This document shows, in pieces, positions 41,582 through 51,353 of a stretch of 64,000 bases of DNA. The notes beneath the pieces were generated by a model. That model was given only the letters and a program-made list of their open reading frames with translations, searched no databases and was not told where the DNA came from. A program made the position numbers and the translations under genes. The first letter of the stretch is position 1, and every line of letters begins with the position of its first letter. Source of the DNA: Ottowia beijingensis (GTDB lineage: Bacteria; Pseudomonadota; Gammaproteobacteria; Burkholderiales; Burkholderiaceae_C); NCBI RefSeq assembly GCF_013423955.1, contig NZ_JACCKX010000001.1, positions 3,286,001 to 3,350,000 of the forward strand. Direction: 5' to 3'.

Positions 41582-42002
41582 CGACGCTGGTGCCCGATCA
41601 GTGGCAGCGGACAAGCTGTGTACAGGCTGGTCATGCGCGGGGCCTACATATGAATTTGGATAGAATTCGAGCCGCTGACTGGCTGCTTCGCGCATATGAA
41701 TGGGTTTTTGCCACCACGATGTGACAAGCCCTCTCGCCATTCCTGTGCCGTTCCCGGGACATCCCGGTTGTCCAGAAATTGTTCTTCGGAAACTGTTGAT
41801 AAGTTGTTGATAAAGATGCGTTGCTACACCGCAACGGTGGCGCGGCCACGAAGAAGGGCTCATGGTGACGCGCTTTTTGCCTACAATGAAGTCCCAACTA
41901 TCGCAGTTGCCATAGATTGTTGGTTGAGGGCGCGTCACATCACTGGCGCGCCCTTTTTCATGTGCGCGCCTCGGTAATTCAAATACTTGCCTGCATTCGT
42001 TG
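41582..42002. other. 420-bp spacer between degP and lepA
   Basis: No credible gene. The stretch is less GC-rich than its neighbours. It contains two TGTTGATAA copies in tandem (41794-41802, 41805-41813), a -10-like TACAAT at 41882 and an intrinsic-terminator hairpin at 41927-41958, all upstream of lepA. Confidence 0.6.
41894..41958 (+). ncRNA. Candidate leader or small RNA upstream of lepA
   Basis: A -10-like TACAAT (41882-41887) is followed about 40 bases later by a stem AGGGCGCG / CGCGCCCT (41927-41934 and 41947-41954) and TTTTT. A transcript from about 41894 would be 65 nt long and end at this hairpin, 45 nt before the lepA start. It could be an attenuated lepA leader or a small RNA. No convincing -35 box is visible. 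Confidence 0.35.
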
Positions 42003-43808
42003 ATGGACCACATCAGAAATTTTTCAATCATTGCGCACATCGATCATGGCAAGTCCACGCTGGCCGATCGACTCATCTCGCGTTGCGGCGGCCTCACTGA
42101 TCGCGAGATGAGCGAGCAGGTGCTCGACTCGATGGACATCGAGAAGGAGCGGGGATAACCATCAAGGCGCAGACCGCCGCACTGCAATACAAGGCGCGCG
42201 ATGGCAAGGTCTACAACCTCAACCTGATCGACACGCCGGGCCACGTGGACTTCTCGTATGAAGTCTCGCGTTCGCTCTCGGCCTGCGAAGGCGCGCTGCT
42301 CGTCGTCGACGCCTCGCAAGGCGTCGAGGCGCAGACGGTGGCCAACTGCTACACCGCGCTCGACCTGGGTGTGGAGGTGCTGCCGGTGCTGAACAAGATG
42401 GATCTGCCGCAGGCCGATCCCGACAACGCCAAGTCCGAGATCGAGGACGTGATCGGCATCGACGCCAGCGAAGCCATCGCCATCTCGGCCAAGACCGGCA
42501 TGGGCATCGACGAGGTGCTCGAACAGATCGTCGCCAAGGTGCCGCCGCCGCGCGGTCAGCCCGATGCGCCGCTGCGCGCCATGATCATCGACAGCTGGTT
42601 TGACGCCTATGTGGGCGTGGTGATGCTGGTGCGCGTGGTCGACGGGCGCCTGCTGAAGGGCGAGCGCTTCAAGATGATGGCCACCGGCGCCGCCTACGAG
42701 GCCAACAACGTGGGCGTGTTCACGCCCGGCCAGGTGCCGCGCGAGTCGCTGGAGGCGGGCGAGGTGGGCTACATCATTGCCGGCATCAAGGAGTTGAAAG
42801 CCGCCAAGGTGGGCGACACCATCACGCTGGAAAAGAAGCTGCCCAACAACCTGGGGCCGGCCGACAAGGCGCTGCCCGGCTTCAAGGAGATCCAGCCGCA
42901 GGTGTTCGCCGGGCTGTACCCGACCGAGGCCAACCAGTACGACGCACTGCGCGACTCGCTGGAGAAGCTGCAGCTCAACGACGCCAGCCTGCACTTCGAA
43001 CCCGAGGTGTCGCAGGCGCTGGGTTTTGGCTTCCGCTGTGGCTTTCTCGGCCTGCTGCACATGGAGATCGTGCAGGAACGCCTGGAGCGCGAGTTCGACA
43101 TGGACCTGATCACCACCGCGCCCAGCGTGGTGTACGAAGTGGAGAAGGCCGACGGCGAGGTCATCATGGTCGAGAACCCTTCGAAGATGCCCGACCAGGG
43201 CAAGATCCACGAGATTCGCGAGCCCATCGTCACCGTGCACCTGTACATGCCGCAGGACTACGTGGGCCCGGTGATGACGCTGGCCAACCAGAAGCGCGGC
43301 GTGCAGCTCAACATGGCCTACCACGGCCGGCAGGTGATGCTGACCTACGACCTGCCGCTGGGCGAGATCGTGCTGGACTTCTTCGACAAGCTCAAATCCG
43401 TCAGCCGCGGTTACGCCAGCATGGACTACGAGTTCAAGGAATACCGCCCGTCGGACGTGGTCAAGGTCGACATCCTGCTCAACGGCGAGAAGGTCGATGC
43501 GCTGTCCATCATCGTGCACCGCAGCCAGAGCCAGTACCGTGGCCGTGCGGTGGCGGCCAAGATGCGCGAGATCATCAGCCGTCAGCAGTTCGACGTGGCG
43601 ATCCAGGCGGCCATTGGCGCCAACATCATCGCGCGCGAGAACATCAAGGCGTTGCGCAAGAACGTGCTGGCAAAATGCTACGGGGGATATCACCCGCAAG
43701 CGCAAACTATTGGAAAAGCAGAAGGCAGGCAAGAAGCGGATGAAGCAGATTGGTTCGGTCGAGGTGCCGCAGGAGGCCTTCCTCGCGATCTTGCAGGTGG
43801 AGGACTGA
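42003..43808 (+). CDS. lepA: Elongation factor 4 (LepA), two frameshifts
   Basis: LepA is a ribosome-binding GTPase that acts in initiation and back-translocation. The N terminus [20 protein letters not shown] holds the P-loop; [15 protein letters not shown] (G3) and [12 protein letters not shown] (G4) follow, and the C-terminal domain ends [20 protein letters not shown]. Breaks: G4 42151-42154 (one more G gives [12 protein letters not shown]) and G5 43682-43686 (two bases missing, [12 protein letters not shown]). The repaired protein has about 602 residues, the expected size. Confidence 0.96.
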
Positions 43809-44776
43809 TGCCGATCCTGACCGCGATCATCCTGGCCGCGTTCGTCGGCTACGGCACGGCCTGGTACCTGGGCGCCATCGAGGGCAACTTCGCGCTGCTG
43901 CTGTTCATGGCAACCGTGGTGACGGGGCTGTACTGGCTGGCCGAGCGTTTCATCTTCCTGCCGCGCCGCCGCGCCGCGGCCGATGCGCTGCAGCAGCAGG
44001 CCGACCAGCGCCGCGCCGATCTGGCCGCGCAGGGCATCACGCAGGTTGATCAGGGCGACCTGGCCACGGCGCGCGAGCGCGTGCTGGCACAGCCCTGGTG
44101 GCTGGACTGGACCGCCGGGCTGTTCCCGGTGATCCTGATCGTCTTCATGCTGCGCTCGTTCGTGTTCGAGCCGTTCAAGATTCCTTCGGGTTCGATGATC
44201 CCCACCCTGCTGGTGGGTGACCTGATCCTGGTGAACAAGTTCACCTACGGGCTCAAGCTGCCGGTGATCCACACCCGCCTGACCGAGGGCAAGCCCGTGC
44301 AGCGCGGCGACGTGGTGGTGTTCCGCTACCCGCCGCAGCCCAGCGTGGACTACATCAAGCGCGTGGTCGGCGTACCGGGCGACGAGGTGTCGTACCTGAA
44401 CAAGCAGCTGACGGTGAACGGCCAGCCCATGCCGCGCGCGGTGGCCTCGGACTTCTTCGACGAATCGACGATGGAGTACTACAAGCAGTTCGACGAGCAA
44501 CTGGGCGTGAAAAATCACCGGATCATCGTCGACGACCGCCGACCCGGCTTCGTCGCCGGCGCGTTCGACTTTCAATACAAGGACAATTGCCGCTACAGCG
44601 TCGAAGGCGTGAGCTGCAAGGTGCCGGAAGGCCATTACTTCGTGATGGGCGACAACCGCGACAATTCGCTGGATTCGCGCTTCTGGGGCTTCGTGCCCGA
44701 CGGCAACATCGTCGGCAAGGCCTTCTTCGTCTGGATGAACTTCGGCGATCTCAAGCGCATCGGCGCTTTCAACTGA
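43808..44776 (+). CDS. lepB: Signal peptidase I
   Basis: LepB cleaves signal peptides of exported proteins at the periplasmic face. The 322-residue protein has an N-terminal pair of membrane helices and a third before the catalytic domain, the nucleophile serine in [15 protein letters not shown], the general-base lysine in [14 protein letters not shown] and [15 protein letters not shown]. Its ATG overlaps the lepA stop (TGATG). Frame intact. Confidence 0.96.
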   Translation: MPILTAIILAAFVGYGTAWYLGAIEGNFALLLFMATVVTGLYWLAERFIFLPRRRAAADALQQQADQRRADLAAQGITQVDQGDLATARERVLAQPWWLDWTAGLFPVILIVFMLRSFVFEPFKIPSGSMIPTLLVGDLILVNKFTYGLKLPVIHTRLTEGKPVQRGDVVVFRYPPQPSVDYIKRVVGVPGDEVSYLNKQLTVNGQPMPRAVASDFFDESTMEYYKQFDEQLGVKNHRIIVDDRRPGFVAGAFDFQYKDNCRYSVEGVSCKVPEGHYFVMGDNRDNSLDSRFWGFVPDGNIVGKAFFVWMNFGDLKRIGAFN

Positions 44777-44792
44777 TTCTCTTCACCATCGA

Positions 44793-45170
44793 GTGGACAA
44801 AATGATGCACCAACGTCTGTCGTCGCAGCGCGGCATTTCCTTCATCGGCCTGCTGATCCTGGGCATTGTGCTGGCGTTGCTGGCCATCGTGGGCGCGCGC
44901 GTGCTGCCCACGGCGACCGAGTTCATGGCGATCCAGAAGGCCGTGAAGAAGGCCGCTGCCGACGGCGACACCGTGCCCGCGGTGCGCGCCGCCTTCGACC
45001 GCACGGCCGCCGTGGACTACATCAGCTCCATTTCCGGCAAGGACCTGGAAATCACCAAGCAGGGTGACAAGGTGGTGGTCGAGTTCGCTTACGACAAGGA
45101 AATTCCGCTCGCTGGCCCAGCCTATCTGCTGCTCAAGTACCGCGGCTCGTCGGCGAGTGGCTATAACTGA
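44793..45170 (+). CDS. DUF4845 membrane protein between lepB and rnc
   Basis: The 125-residue protein has a pilin-like N terminus, [20 protein letters not shown], with one membrane helix, then a short periplasmic domain ([20 protein letters not shown]). DUF4845 genes are typical of the lepB-rnc interval in betaproteobacteria; their function is not known. The start is GTG 44793 or ATG 44802. Confidence 0.85.
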   Translation: MDKMMHQRLSSQRGISFIGLLILGIVLALLAIVGARVLPTATEFMAIQKAVKKAAADGDTVPAVRAAFDRTAAVDYISSISGKDLEITKQGDKVVVEFAYDKEIPLAGPAYLLLKYRGSSASGYN

Positions 45171-45195
45171 GTCTCGCCCCCGCTCGGCGCGCCCC

Positions 45196-45885
45196 GTGAG
45201 TGCGCTCGCCAGCCTGCAGGCCTTGCAGGCGCGGCTGCAGTACCCGTTCAAGACGCCGGCCCTGTTGCAGCAGGCGCTGACGCACCGCAGCTATTCGGCC
45301 GACCACAACGAGCGCCTGGAATTCCTGGGCGATTCGGTGCTGGGTTTGGCCGTGGCGCACATGCTGTATGAGGCGCTGGGCAGCGGGGCCGAAGGCGATC
45401 TGTCGCGCCTGCGTGCGCACCTGGTGCGGCAGGACAGCCTGCACCGTCTGGCGCTGGAACTGGATCTGTCGCCGCTGCTGCGCCTGGGTGAGGGCGAGAT
45501 GCGCTCGGGCGGCCAGCGCCGCCCCTCCATCCTGGCCGATGCGCTGGAGGCCATCATCGGCGCCGTGTACCTCGATGGCGGCCCGGCTGCAGCCGATGCG
45601 CTGGTGCGCCGGCTGTTCGAGCGGGTCGAGATTTCTCCCGCCATGTCCGCCGCCGCCAAGGACGCCAAGACCGCCTTGCAGGAATGGCTGCAGGGGCGCA
45701 AGATGGCGCTGCCGCAGTACGAGGTGACGCAGATCCTGGGGGCCGCGCACCGCCAGACGTTCGAGGTGGCGTGCCGGGTGCCGCAGCTCGATCTGGAAGC
45801 GCTGGGCCAGGGCGTTTCGCGCCGTGCCGCCGAGCAGGCGGCGGCCGCCACCATGCTGCAGATGCTGGAATCGAACGCCACATGA
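45196..45885 (+). CDS. rnc: Ribonuclease III
   Basis: RNase III cuts double-stranded RNA in rRNA maturation. The protein of about 229 residues has the signature [20 protein letters not shown], the acidic catalytic site continuing in [17 protein letters not shown], and a C-terminal dsRNA-binding domain ([13 protein letters not shown] and a closing [16 protein letters not shown] helix). I chose GTG 45196 ([10 protein letters not shown]) over more upstream GTGs, which overlap the DUF4845 gene. Confidence 0.95.
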   Translation: MSALASLQALQARLQYPFKTPALLQQALTHRSYSADHNERLEFLGDSVLGLAVAHMLYEALGSGAEGDLSRLRAHLVRQDSLHRLALELDLSPLLRLGEGEMRSGGQRRPSILADALEAIIGAVYLDGGPAAADALVRRLFERVEISPAMSAAAKDAKTALQEWLQGRKMALPQYEVTQILGAAHRQTFEVACRVPQLDLEALGQGVSRRAAEQAAAATMLQMLESNAT

Positions 45886-46877
45886 ATACTCCTGAAAACA
45901 GAGCTGCCGGCGCTGATCCGGCGCCGCCTGACGGCCGAAATGATGCTGAACCCCTGAGCGCCGAGCCGGTGCAGCGCTGCGGCCTGATCGCCATCGTCGG
46001 CAAACCCAACGTCGGCAAATCCACGCTGCTGAATGCGCTGGTGGGCCAGAAGATCAGCATCACCAGTCGCAAGGCGCAGACCACGCGCCACCGCATCACC
46101 GGCATCCGCACGCTGACCAACGAGCAGGGTGGCGGCACGCAGTTCGTGTTCGTCGACACGCCGGGCTTCCAGACCAAGCACTCGGCGGCGCTGAACAAGT
46201 CGCTCAACAAGACGGTGCTGGGCGCCATCGACGGTGTCGACCTGATCCTGTTCGTGGTCGAGGCCGGCAGCTTCACGCTGGGCGATGCCAAGGTGCTGTC
46301 GCTGCTCAGGGCGGGCACGCCCGCCATCCTGGTGGCCAACAAGCTCGACACCGTGCACCGCCGCGCCGAGGTGGCGCCCTGGCTGCGCGACATGCAGGAG
46401 CGCCACCCGTTCGCCGAATTCGTGCCCATGTCGGCCAAGCAGCCGAAGGACGTGCGCAGGCTGCTGCAGATTTGCGAGCGCTACCTGCCCGAGCAACCTT
46501 GGTGGTACAGCGATGACGAGCTGACCGACCGCAGCGAGAAGTTCCTGGCCAGCGAGGTGGTGCGCGAGAAGCTGTTCCGCCTGACGGGCGACGAGCTGCC
46601 TTACACCTCCACCGTGGTGATCGACCAGTTCAAGGAAGAAAAGAGCAGGGCGCACGGCCGCATGGTGCGCATTGCCGCCACCATCGTGGTCGAGCGCGAC
46701 GGCCACAAGGCCATGGTGATCGGCGAGAAGGGCGAGCGCCTCAAGCGCATCGGCACCGAGGCGCGGCAGGAGCTGGAAAAGCTGATGGACTGCAAGGTGT
46801 TCATCGAGCTGTGGGTGAAGGTGCGCAGCGGCTGGGCCGACGACGAGGCGCGCGTGCGCAGCTTCGGCTATGAATGA
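45882..46877 (+). CDS. era: GTPase Era
   Basis: Era is an essential GTPase in 16S rRNA maturation and 30S assembly. The 331-residue protein has G1 [10 protein letters not shown] (about residue 40), G3 DTPGF, G4 VANKLDT and the C-terminal KH domain [14 protein letters not shown]. The ATG overlaps the rnc stop (ATGA). It has an N-terminal extension of about 30 residues ([20 protein letters not shown]) whose DNA resembles a diverged family A repeat. Confidence 0.95.
   Translation: MNTPENRAAGADPAPPDGRNDAEPLSAEPVQRCGLIAIVGKPNVGKSTLLNALVGQKISITSRKAQTTRHRITGIRTLTNEQGGGTQFVFVDTPGFQTKHSAALNKSLNKTVLGAIDGVDLILFVVEAGSFTLGDAKVLSLLRAGTPAILVANKLDTVHRRAEVAPWLRDMQERHPFAEFVPMSAKQPKDVRRLLQICERYLPEQPWWYSDDELTDRSEKFLASEVVREKLFRLTGDELPYTSTVVIDQFKEEKSRAHGRMVRIAATIVVERDGHKAMVIGEKGERLKRIGTEARQELEKLMDCKVFIELWVKVRSGWADDEARVRSFGYE
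45896..45950 (+). repeat. Possible diverged family A repeat in the era 5' end
   Basis: AACAGAGCTGCCGGCGCTGA then TCCGGCGCCGCCTGACGGCC and GAAATGATGCTGAA can be laid along the family A consensus (ATAGCTGCCAGCGCTTGTCC-GGCGGGCGC). The match is partial and could be chance. Confidence 0.35.
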
Positions 46878-46910
46878 GCCGCGCCATCCATCCGGCACGG
46901 TTTTATTTTG

Positions 46911-46990
46911 ATAGCTGCTTGCGCCTGCTATATAAGGGTTTCAGATATAAAACTATCTGAAATCCTTATGAATCAGGCGCAAGAAGCTAT
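46911..46990. repeat. Family A repeat, long head-to-head hairpin form
   Basis: ATAGCTGCTTGCGCCTG at the left and CAGGCGCAAGAAGCTAT at the right are nearly perfect inverses. The core AAGGGTTTCAGATA / TATCTGAAATCCTT pairs further around TAAAAC. The entire 80 nt could fold as one stem. It lies between era and recO. Confidence 0.9.
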
Positions 46991-47034
46991 GTTTTTGCAA
47001 TGCTGGCCGACGAGGCCAGCTTTCCCACCCACCC

Positions 47035-47796
47035 ATGAAACGCGTCGCGCACGAGCCCGCCTACGTGCTGCACCATTACGACTGGAGCGAATCCAGCGTC
47101 ATCGTCGAGGCCTTCACACGCGCGCATGGCCGCGTGGCGCTGGTGGCCAAGGGGGCCAAGCGGCCCTCGTCCAACTTCCGCCCGGTATTGCTGCCGTTGC
47201 AGCCCTTGTCGCTCAGCTGGGGCGGCGACGCCGAAATCCGCACGCTGAAAAGCGCCGAATGGGGTGGCGGCCAGGTCATGCCCACCGGTGAAGCGCTGCT
47301 GTCGGGTTATTACGCCAACGAACTGCTGCTGCGCCTGCTGGCGCGCGAGGACGCGCACCCGCGCCTGTTCGACGCCTACGCCGCACTGGTGCAGGTGCTG
47401 GCGTCGGAGCATGCCGAGCCGCTGGTGGCCGCCGCGCTGCGCGCCTTCGAACTGCTGCTGCTGCGCGAGACCGGCCACCTGCCCGCGCTGGATGCGCAGA
47501 CGCTCACCTTCGCGCCGCTGGCTGCCGAGGCGTCATACCGCCTGGTGGCCGAAGGCGGCCTGCGCGCGGCACACGACGAGGATGACAGCTGGTTGATGGG
47601 CAGCCATTGGCAGGCGCTGGCTGCGGCGATGGACGACGCGGCGCCGTTCCTGGCGACGCTGCACGCCGTGGCCGGCCTGCCGGCCGACGCGCGCACCCGC
47701 CTGCGCCAGCAGCTGCGCGCGCTGCTCCACTACCATTGCGGCGTCGGCACGCTGCGCACGCGGCAGCTGATGATGGATCTGCAGAGCCTGTCGTGA
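47035..47796 (+). CDS. recO: DNA repair protein RecO
   Basis: RecO loads RecA onto SSB-coated DNA with RecR. The 253-residue protein has an N-terminal OB fold ([40 protein letters not shown]) and a helical C-terminal domain ([20 protein letters not shown]) and lacks zinc-ligand cysteines, as many betaproteobacterial RecO do. Its stop overlaps the pdxJ GTG start. Frame intact. Confidence 0.94.
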   Translation: MKRVAHEPAYVLHHYDWSESSVIVEAFTRAHGRVALVAKGAKRPSSNFRPVLLPLQPLSLSWGGDAEIRTLKSAEWGGGQVMPTGEALLSGYYANELLLRLLAREDAHPRLFDAYAALVQVLASEHAEPLVAAALRAFELLLLRETGHLPALDAQTLTFAPLAAEASYRLVAEGGLRAAHDEDDSWLMGSHWQALAAAMDDAAPFLATLHAVAGLPADARTRLRQQLRALLHYHCGVGTLRTRQLMMDLQSLS

Positions 47797-48565
47797 ACAC
47801 CACCACCCCCAAACCCAGCTGTCGGTCAACGTCAACAAGGTCGCCCTGGTGCGCAACACGCGCCACCTGGGCATTCCCAGCGTCACCCGCGCGGCCGAGC
47901 TGTGCCTGCAGGCCGGCGCGCACGGCATCACCGTGCACCCGCGGCCCGACGAGCGCCACATCCGTGCCGCCGACGTGCATGAACTCGCCGCGCTGATGCA
48001 GCGCTGGCCCGGCCGCGAATACAACATCGAGGGCAACCCGACGCAGAACCTGATGGCCTTCATCCGCGACGTGCGTCCGAACCAGGCCACCTTCGTGCCC
48101 GACAGCGAAGACCAGTTCACCAGCGACCACGGCTGGCAGCTGGACGATGCAGCCGTGCGCGCGCGCGTCAAGCCCCTGGTGGCCGAATGCCGCAGCCTGG
48201 GCGTGCGCGTCAGCCTGTTCATGGACCCGGCGCCGGCGCTGATGGCCTGGGCCGCCGAGGTCGGTGCCGACCGCGTCGAGCTGTACACCGAGCCCTATGC
48301 CGCCGCGCACGCCGATCCGGCCGTACGCCGGCAGCAACTCATCGCCTACGGCGGCGCCGCGCAGGCCGCGCTGACCAATGGCCTGGGCGTCAACGCCGGG
48401 CACGACCTGAACCGCGACAACCTCACCGACTTCCTGCGCGCCGTGCCCGGCGTGGCCGAGGTGTCGATCGGCCATGCGCTGATCGCCGACGCGCTGGAGC
48501 TGGGCTACGCCGCCACGGTGCGCGACTACCTGCGCTGCATCGACGCGGCCTTCGCGGCGGCTTAG
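47793..48565 (+). CDS. pdxJ: Pyridoxine 5'-phosphate synthase, frameshifted near the start
   Basis: PdxJ makes pyridoxine phosphate from deoxyxylulose 5-phosphate and aminoacetone phosphate. Landmarks are [53 protein letters not shown] and [12 protein letters not shown]. The first 10 residues lie in another frame; one more C in CCC 47814-47816 joins TTTPKP to [12 protein letters not shown]. Start GTG 47793 overlaps the recO stop. Repaired length about 257. Confidence 0.95.
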
Positions 48566-49099
48566 ATGCTCTACGTCACCGCCTTCCCGCACCTCAGCGC
48601 GGCCGACGAGCGCACCATCGACGCCGTGCGGCGCGCGCACGATCCGCAGGCAGCGCTGCTCGGCCCGCATGTCACCCTGGTGTTCGCGCAGTCGGTGGCC
48701 GAGGGGCCGGCGCTGTCGCAACTGCGCGAGGTGGCCGCCACGCTGTGGCCGTGCGATGCGGTGTTTCGCCGCGCCATGCCGTGGTGGACGGGGCAGGGCG
48801 CAGCCCACGTGCTGCTGTTGCCCGACGAGGGCCTGAGCACGCTGGGCCGCTGGCACGACAGCCTGCACCGGCCCGGCAGCCTGTTCGCCGGCGCGCGGCG
48901 GGCCGACCGGCCTTTCGTGCCGCACATCACCCTGGCCGCCGTGGCCAGCGAGCGTGCGGCGCGCGAAATTGCCGACGACTGGAACGCGCGCCGCATCGTC
49001 ATCCGCGCCGTGTTCAATGCGCTGGTGCTGGGCCAGCTGGAGGAGGCCGTCCCGCGCTTCGAGCTGCTGGCGCGCGTGCCGCTGGAGATGCCGGGATGA
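48566..49099 (+). CDS. 2H phosphoesterase superfamily protein (LigT-like)
   Basis: The 177-residue protein has the two HxTx motifs of the 2H superfamily, [10 protein letters not shown] (about residue 33) and [10 protein letters not shown] (about residue 117). Such enzymes cleave cyclic nucleotide phosphodiester bonds in RNA processing or small molecules; the substrate is unknown. Its ATG directly follows the pdxJ stop and its stop overlaps the acpS start, so it is fully embedded in the pdxJ-acpS operon, which is not its usual position in model genomes. Confidence 0.8.
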   Translation: MLYVTAFPHLSAADERTIDAVRRAHDPQAALLGPHVTLVFAQSVAEGPALSQLREVAATLWPCDAVFRRAMPWWTGQGAAHVLLLPDEGLSTLGRWHDSLHRPGSLFAGARRADRPFVPHITLAAVASERAAREIADDWNARRIVIRAVFNALVLGQLEEAVPRFELLARVPLEMPG

Positions 49100-49494
49100 T
49101 CCACGGCATCGGCACCGACATCTGCGACATCCGCCGCATCCGTGCCAGCTTCGAGCGGCATGGCGAGCGCTTCGCGCAGAAGATCCTGAGCGAGACCGAG
49201 CTGGCCGTGTGGCGCCGCCGCAGCGCACGCTGGCCCGAGCGCGGCCTGCGCTACCTGGCCACGCGCTTTTCGGCCAAGGAGGCGTTCAGCAAGGCCATTG
49301 GCCTGGGCATGCGCCTGCCCATGCACTGGCGCCTGTGCGAGATCGCCAACCGCCCCAGCGGCGAGCCGATGATCGTGTTGCACGGCGGGCTGAAGGAGTG
49401 GTTCGAGGCGCAGGGCCTGGCCGCGCACATCAGCGTGACCGACGAGAGCGAGTACGCGGCCAGCTTCTGCGTGGTGGAGAAGCTGCCGCGCTGA
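49096..49494 (+). CDS. acpS: Holo-[acyl-carrier-protein] synthase
   Basis: AcpS moves phosphopantetheine from CoA to Ser37 of AcpP. The 132-residue protein shows [20 protein letters not shown] (metal-binding Asp) and [20 protein letters not shown] (Glu and Lys of the active site) and [17 protein letters not shown]. The frame is intact. Confidence 0.96.
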   Translation: MIHGIGTDICDIRRIRASFERHGERFAQKILSETELAVWRRRSARWPERGLRYLATRFSAKEAFSKAIGLGMRLPMHWRLCEIANRPSGEPMIVLHGGLKEWFEAQGLAAHISVTDESEYAASFCVVEKLPR

Positions 49495-49528
49495 CGGTGG
49501 GCTGATTCGCCGCATACTTGGATGCCTT

Positions 49529-49629
49529 GAACAGCCGGACGCAGAGGACGCAAAAATGCAGGAAACCCTTTTATTGGTTTTCTTCTGCGCTTTCTGCGAA
49601 ATCTTTGCGTCCTCTGCGTCCGGCTGTTC
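49529..49629. repeat. Family B repeat with perfect terminal inverted repeats
   Basis: GAACAGCCGGACGCAGAGGA, continuing CGCA (49529-49552), is the exact inverse of TGCGTCCTCTGCGTCCGGCT, continuing GTTC (49606-49629). The 101-bp element has no coding capacity and resembles a MITE. It lies between acpS and nagZ. Confidence 0.9.
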
Positions 49630-49659
49630 AGGCTGTCGAAGCTCACCCCACCTGAACCC

Positions 49660-50717
49660 ATGATGCAGCACGCCCCCTGATCATCGACATCGCTGGCACC
49701 GAGCTGACCGACGACGACCGCCGCCGCCTGGCGCATCCGCTGGTGGGCGGGCTGATTCTGTTCGGGCGCAACTGGCAGGGCCGCGCGCAGCTCACGGCGC
49801 TCTGCGCCAGCGTCAAGCGGCTGCGGCCCGACCTGCTGATCTGCGTCGACCACGAAGGCGGCCGCGTGCAGCGCTTTCGCACCGATGGCTTCACCCACCT
49901 GCCGCCCATGCGCGCGCTGGGCGAGCTGTGGATGCACGATGCCATGCGCGCACAGGACGCCGCCACCGCCTGCGGCTATGTGCTGGCGGCCGAGCTGCGG
50001 GCCTGCGGCGTCGATTTCTCGTTCACGCCCGTGCTGGATCTCGACTGGGGTCCCAGCGGCGTCATCGGCGACCGCGCCTTCCACGCCGACGCGCGCGTCG
50101 TCGCCATGCTGGCCAAGAGCGTGATGCACGGCCTGCTGCGCGCCGGCATGGGCAATTGCGGCAAGCACTTTCCCGGCCATGGTTTCGTCGCCGCCGATTC
50201 GCACACCGACCTGCCGCGCGACCGCCGCTCGCTCAAGGCCATCCTGGCCGACGATGCCGCGCCCTATGGCTGGCTGGGCATGTCGCTCGATGCGGTGATG
50301 GCCGCGCACGTCGTATACCCCAAGGTCGATTCACACCCCGCCGGCTATTCGGCCCGCTGGCTGCAGGCCGTGCTGCGCCAGCGCCTGGGCTTTGGTGGCG
50401 CCATTTTCACCGACGACCTGAGCATGGAAGCCGCGCGCCACATTGAGGGCCGCACCGTGACACCGACCGAGGCCGTGCTGGCCGCGCTGCACGCCGGCTG
50501 CGACCTGGCGCTGCTGTGCAACCAGTCGCTGGGCGCCGGCAGCGTGCTCGACGACGCCATCGACGGCCTGGCCGAGGCACAGATCAAGGGCGCTTGGGCG
50601 CCCTCCGGCGCCAGCGACGCCCGCCGCCGCGCGCTGCTGCCCCGGCAAGCCGCGGCGGATTGGGGTACCCTGATGCGCGCGACCGACTATCTGCACGCGC
50701 TCGCGCTGCTGCCTTAA
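49660..50717 (+). CDS. nagZ: Beta-N-acetylhexosaminidase NagZ, frameshifted near the start
   Basis: NagZ removes GlcNAc from anhydromuropeptides in the cytoplasm during wall recycling. The GH3 protein shows GGLILFGRNWQGR, CVDHEGGRVQRFR, the catalytic loop GKHFPGHGFVAADSHTDLP and the nucleophile region FTDDLSMEAA. The first residues MMQHAP are followed by a stop in the given sequence; one more C in CCCCC 49673-49677 gives MMQHAPLIIDIAGTELTDDD. Repaired length about 352. Confidence 0.94.
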
Positions 50718-50767
50718 GGCCGGCTGAGGCGGCTGAACTTTCGACCCGACGCATGGTCTGACGGAGC

Positions 50768-51169
50768 ATGAACGGTATGTCTTTCCATCAATTGCCTTCT
50801 TCCTCGCCCGCTGCCGGCGGTGGGCTGGGGCGCGTGATGAGCGTGGTGCTCGGCCTGCTGGTGTGGGCCATGCTGGCCATGCTGGGCCTGGTGTTCGCCG
50901 CCAGCCTGGCGATCTGGCTGGTGGTGATGGTCGTCGTCAGCCTGATCAGCAGCCTGTTCACCGGCCGGCCCGCCGCCGTCACCGTGCTGTGGCGCCGCTA
51001 CCGCGAGATGACGCGCCAGCGCTGGCCGCAGCAGCACCCCGGCAGCGCCACGCCGCGCGCCGACGCGGCCGATGTGACGGGTGCATCGGTGCCCACGCGC
51101 GTGCAGGACGTGCACTGGCGCGAGGTGCCGGCCGCACCCAAGGCGCCGGCACCGCGGCAGCAACCTTGA
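50768..51169 (+). CDS. Small membrane protein of unknown function
   Basis: The 133-residue protein has one long hydrophobic stretch that may form two membrane helices (VMSVVLGLLVWAMLAMLGLV and ASLAIWLVVMVVVSLISSLF), followed by a basic and then proline/alanine-rich C terminus. I recognise no domain. Its stop TGA is the first codon of a family A repeat. The first AUG may be at 50768 or 50777. Confidence 0.65.
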   Translation: MNGMSFHQLPSSSPAAGGGLGRVMSVVLGLLVWAMLAMLGLVFAASLAIWLVVMVVVSLISSLFTGRPAAVTVLWRRYREMTRQRWPQQHPGSATPRADAADVTGASVPTRVQDVHWREVPAAPKAPAPRQQP

Positions 51170-51230
51170 TGCTTCTTTATTGATAGCTGCCAGCGCTTGT
51201 GGGACGGGCGCTTCAGCCACTTTTCGCTTG
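51167..51230 (+). repeat. Family A repeat (short form) supplying a stop codon
   Basis: TGATGCTTCTTTATTGATAG then CTGCCAGCGCTTGTGGGACG and GGCGCTTCAGCCACTTTTCG. The first 23 bases equal those of the 11246 copy. The leading TGA is the stop of the membrane protein gene. Confidence 0.85.
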
Positions 51231-51353
51231 AATTCTGGGTGCTGGCATCTTGCTGCCGGCAAGGTGCGTGGCGGCTCGGCTAAGATGATCCGGCAGCCCT
51301 GTGGCAGTGTGCGGCAGGGCGCATCGCCTGACAACGACACCGGAGACACCGCC

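Noticed and set aside
41794..41813. Two TGTTGATAA copies as DnaA boxes of an origin
   Set aside because: They differ from TTATCCACA on either strand, no other boxes or AT-rich unwinding region are near, and no dnaA/dnaN/gidA genes flank them.
41696..41977. A 93-residue open frame in the degP-lepA spacer
   Set aside because: The sequence has no recognisable domain, no ribosome-binding site, atypical composition, and it covers the terminator-like hairpin.
38223..43700. Programmed ribosomal frameshifting in rseA, degP or lepA
   Set aside because: Sites lack slippery heptamers with a shared pattern, the same defect appears in unrelated genes throughout the window, and repair always means adding a base to a run. 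Sequence error is simpler.
42044..44635. An 863-residue open frame on the minus strand opposite lepA-lepB
   Set aside because: High GC removes stop codons from antisense frames. The plus strand has clear LepA and LepB motifs. Similar antisense frames face cbbL (6219-7742) and the acyl-CoA synthetase.
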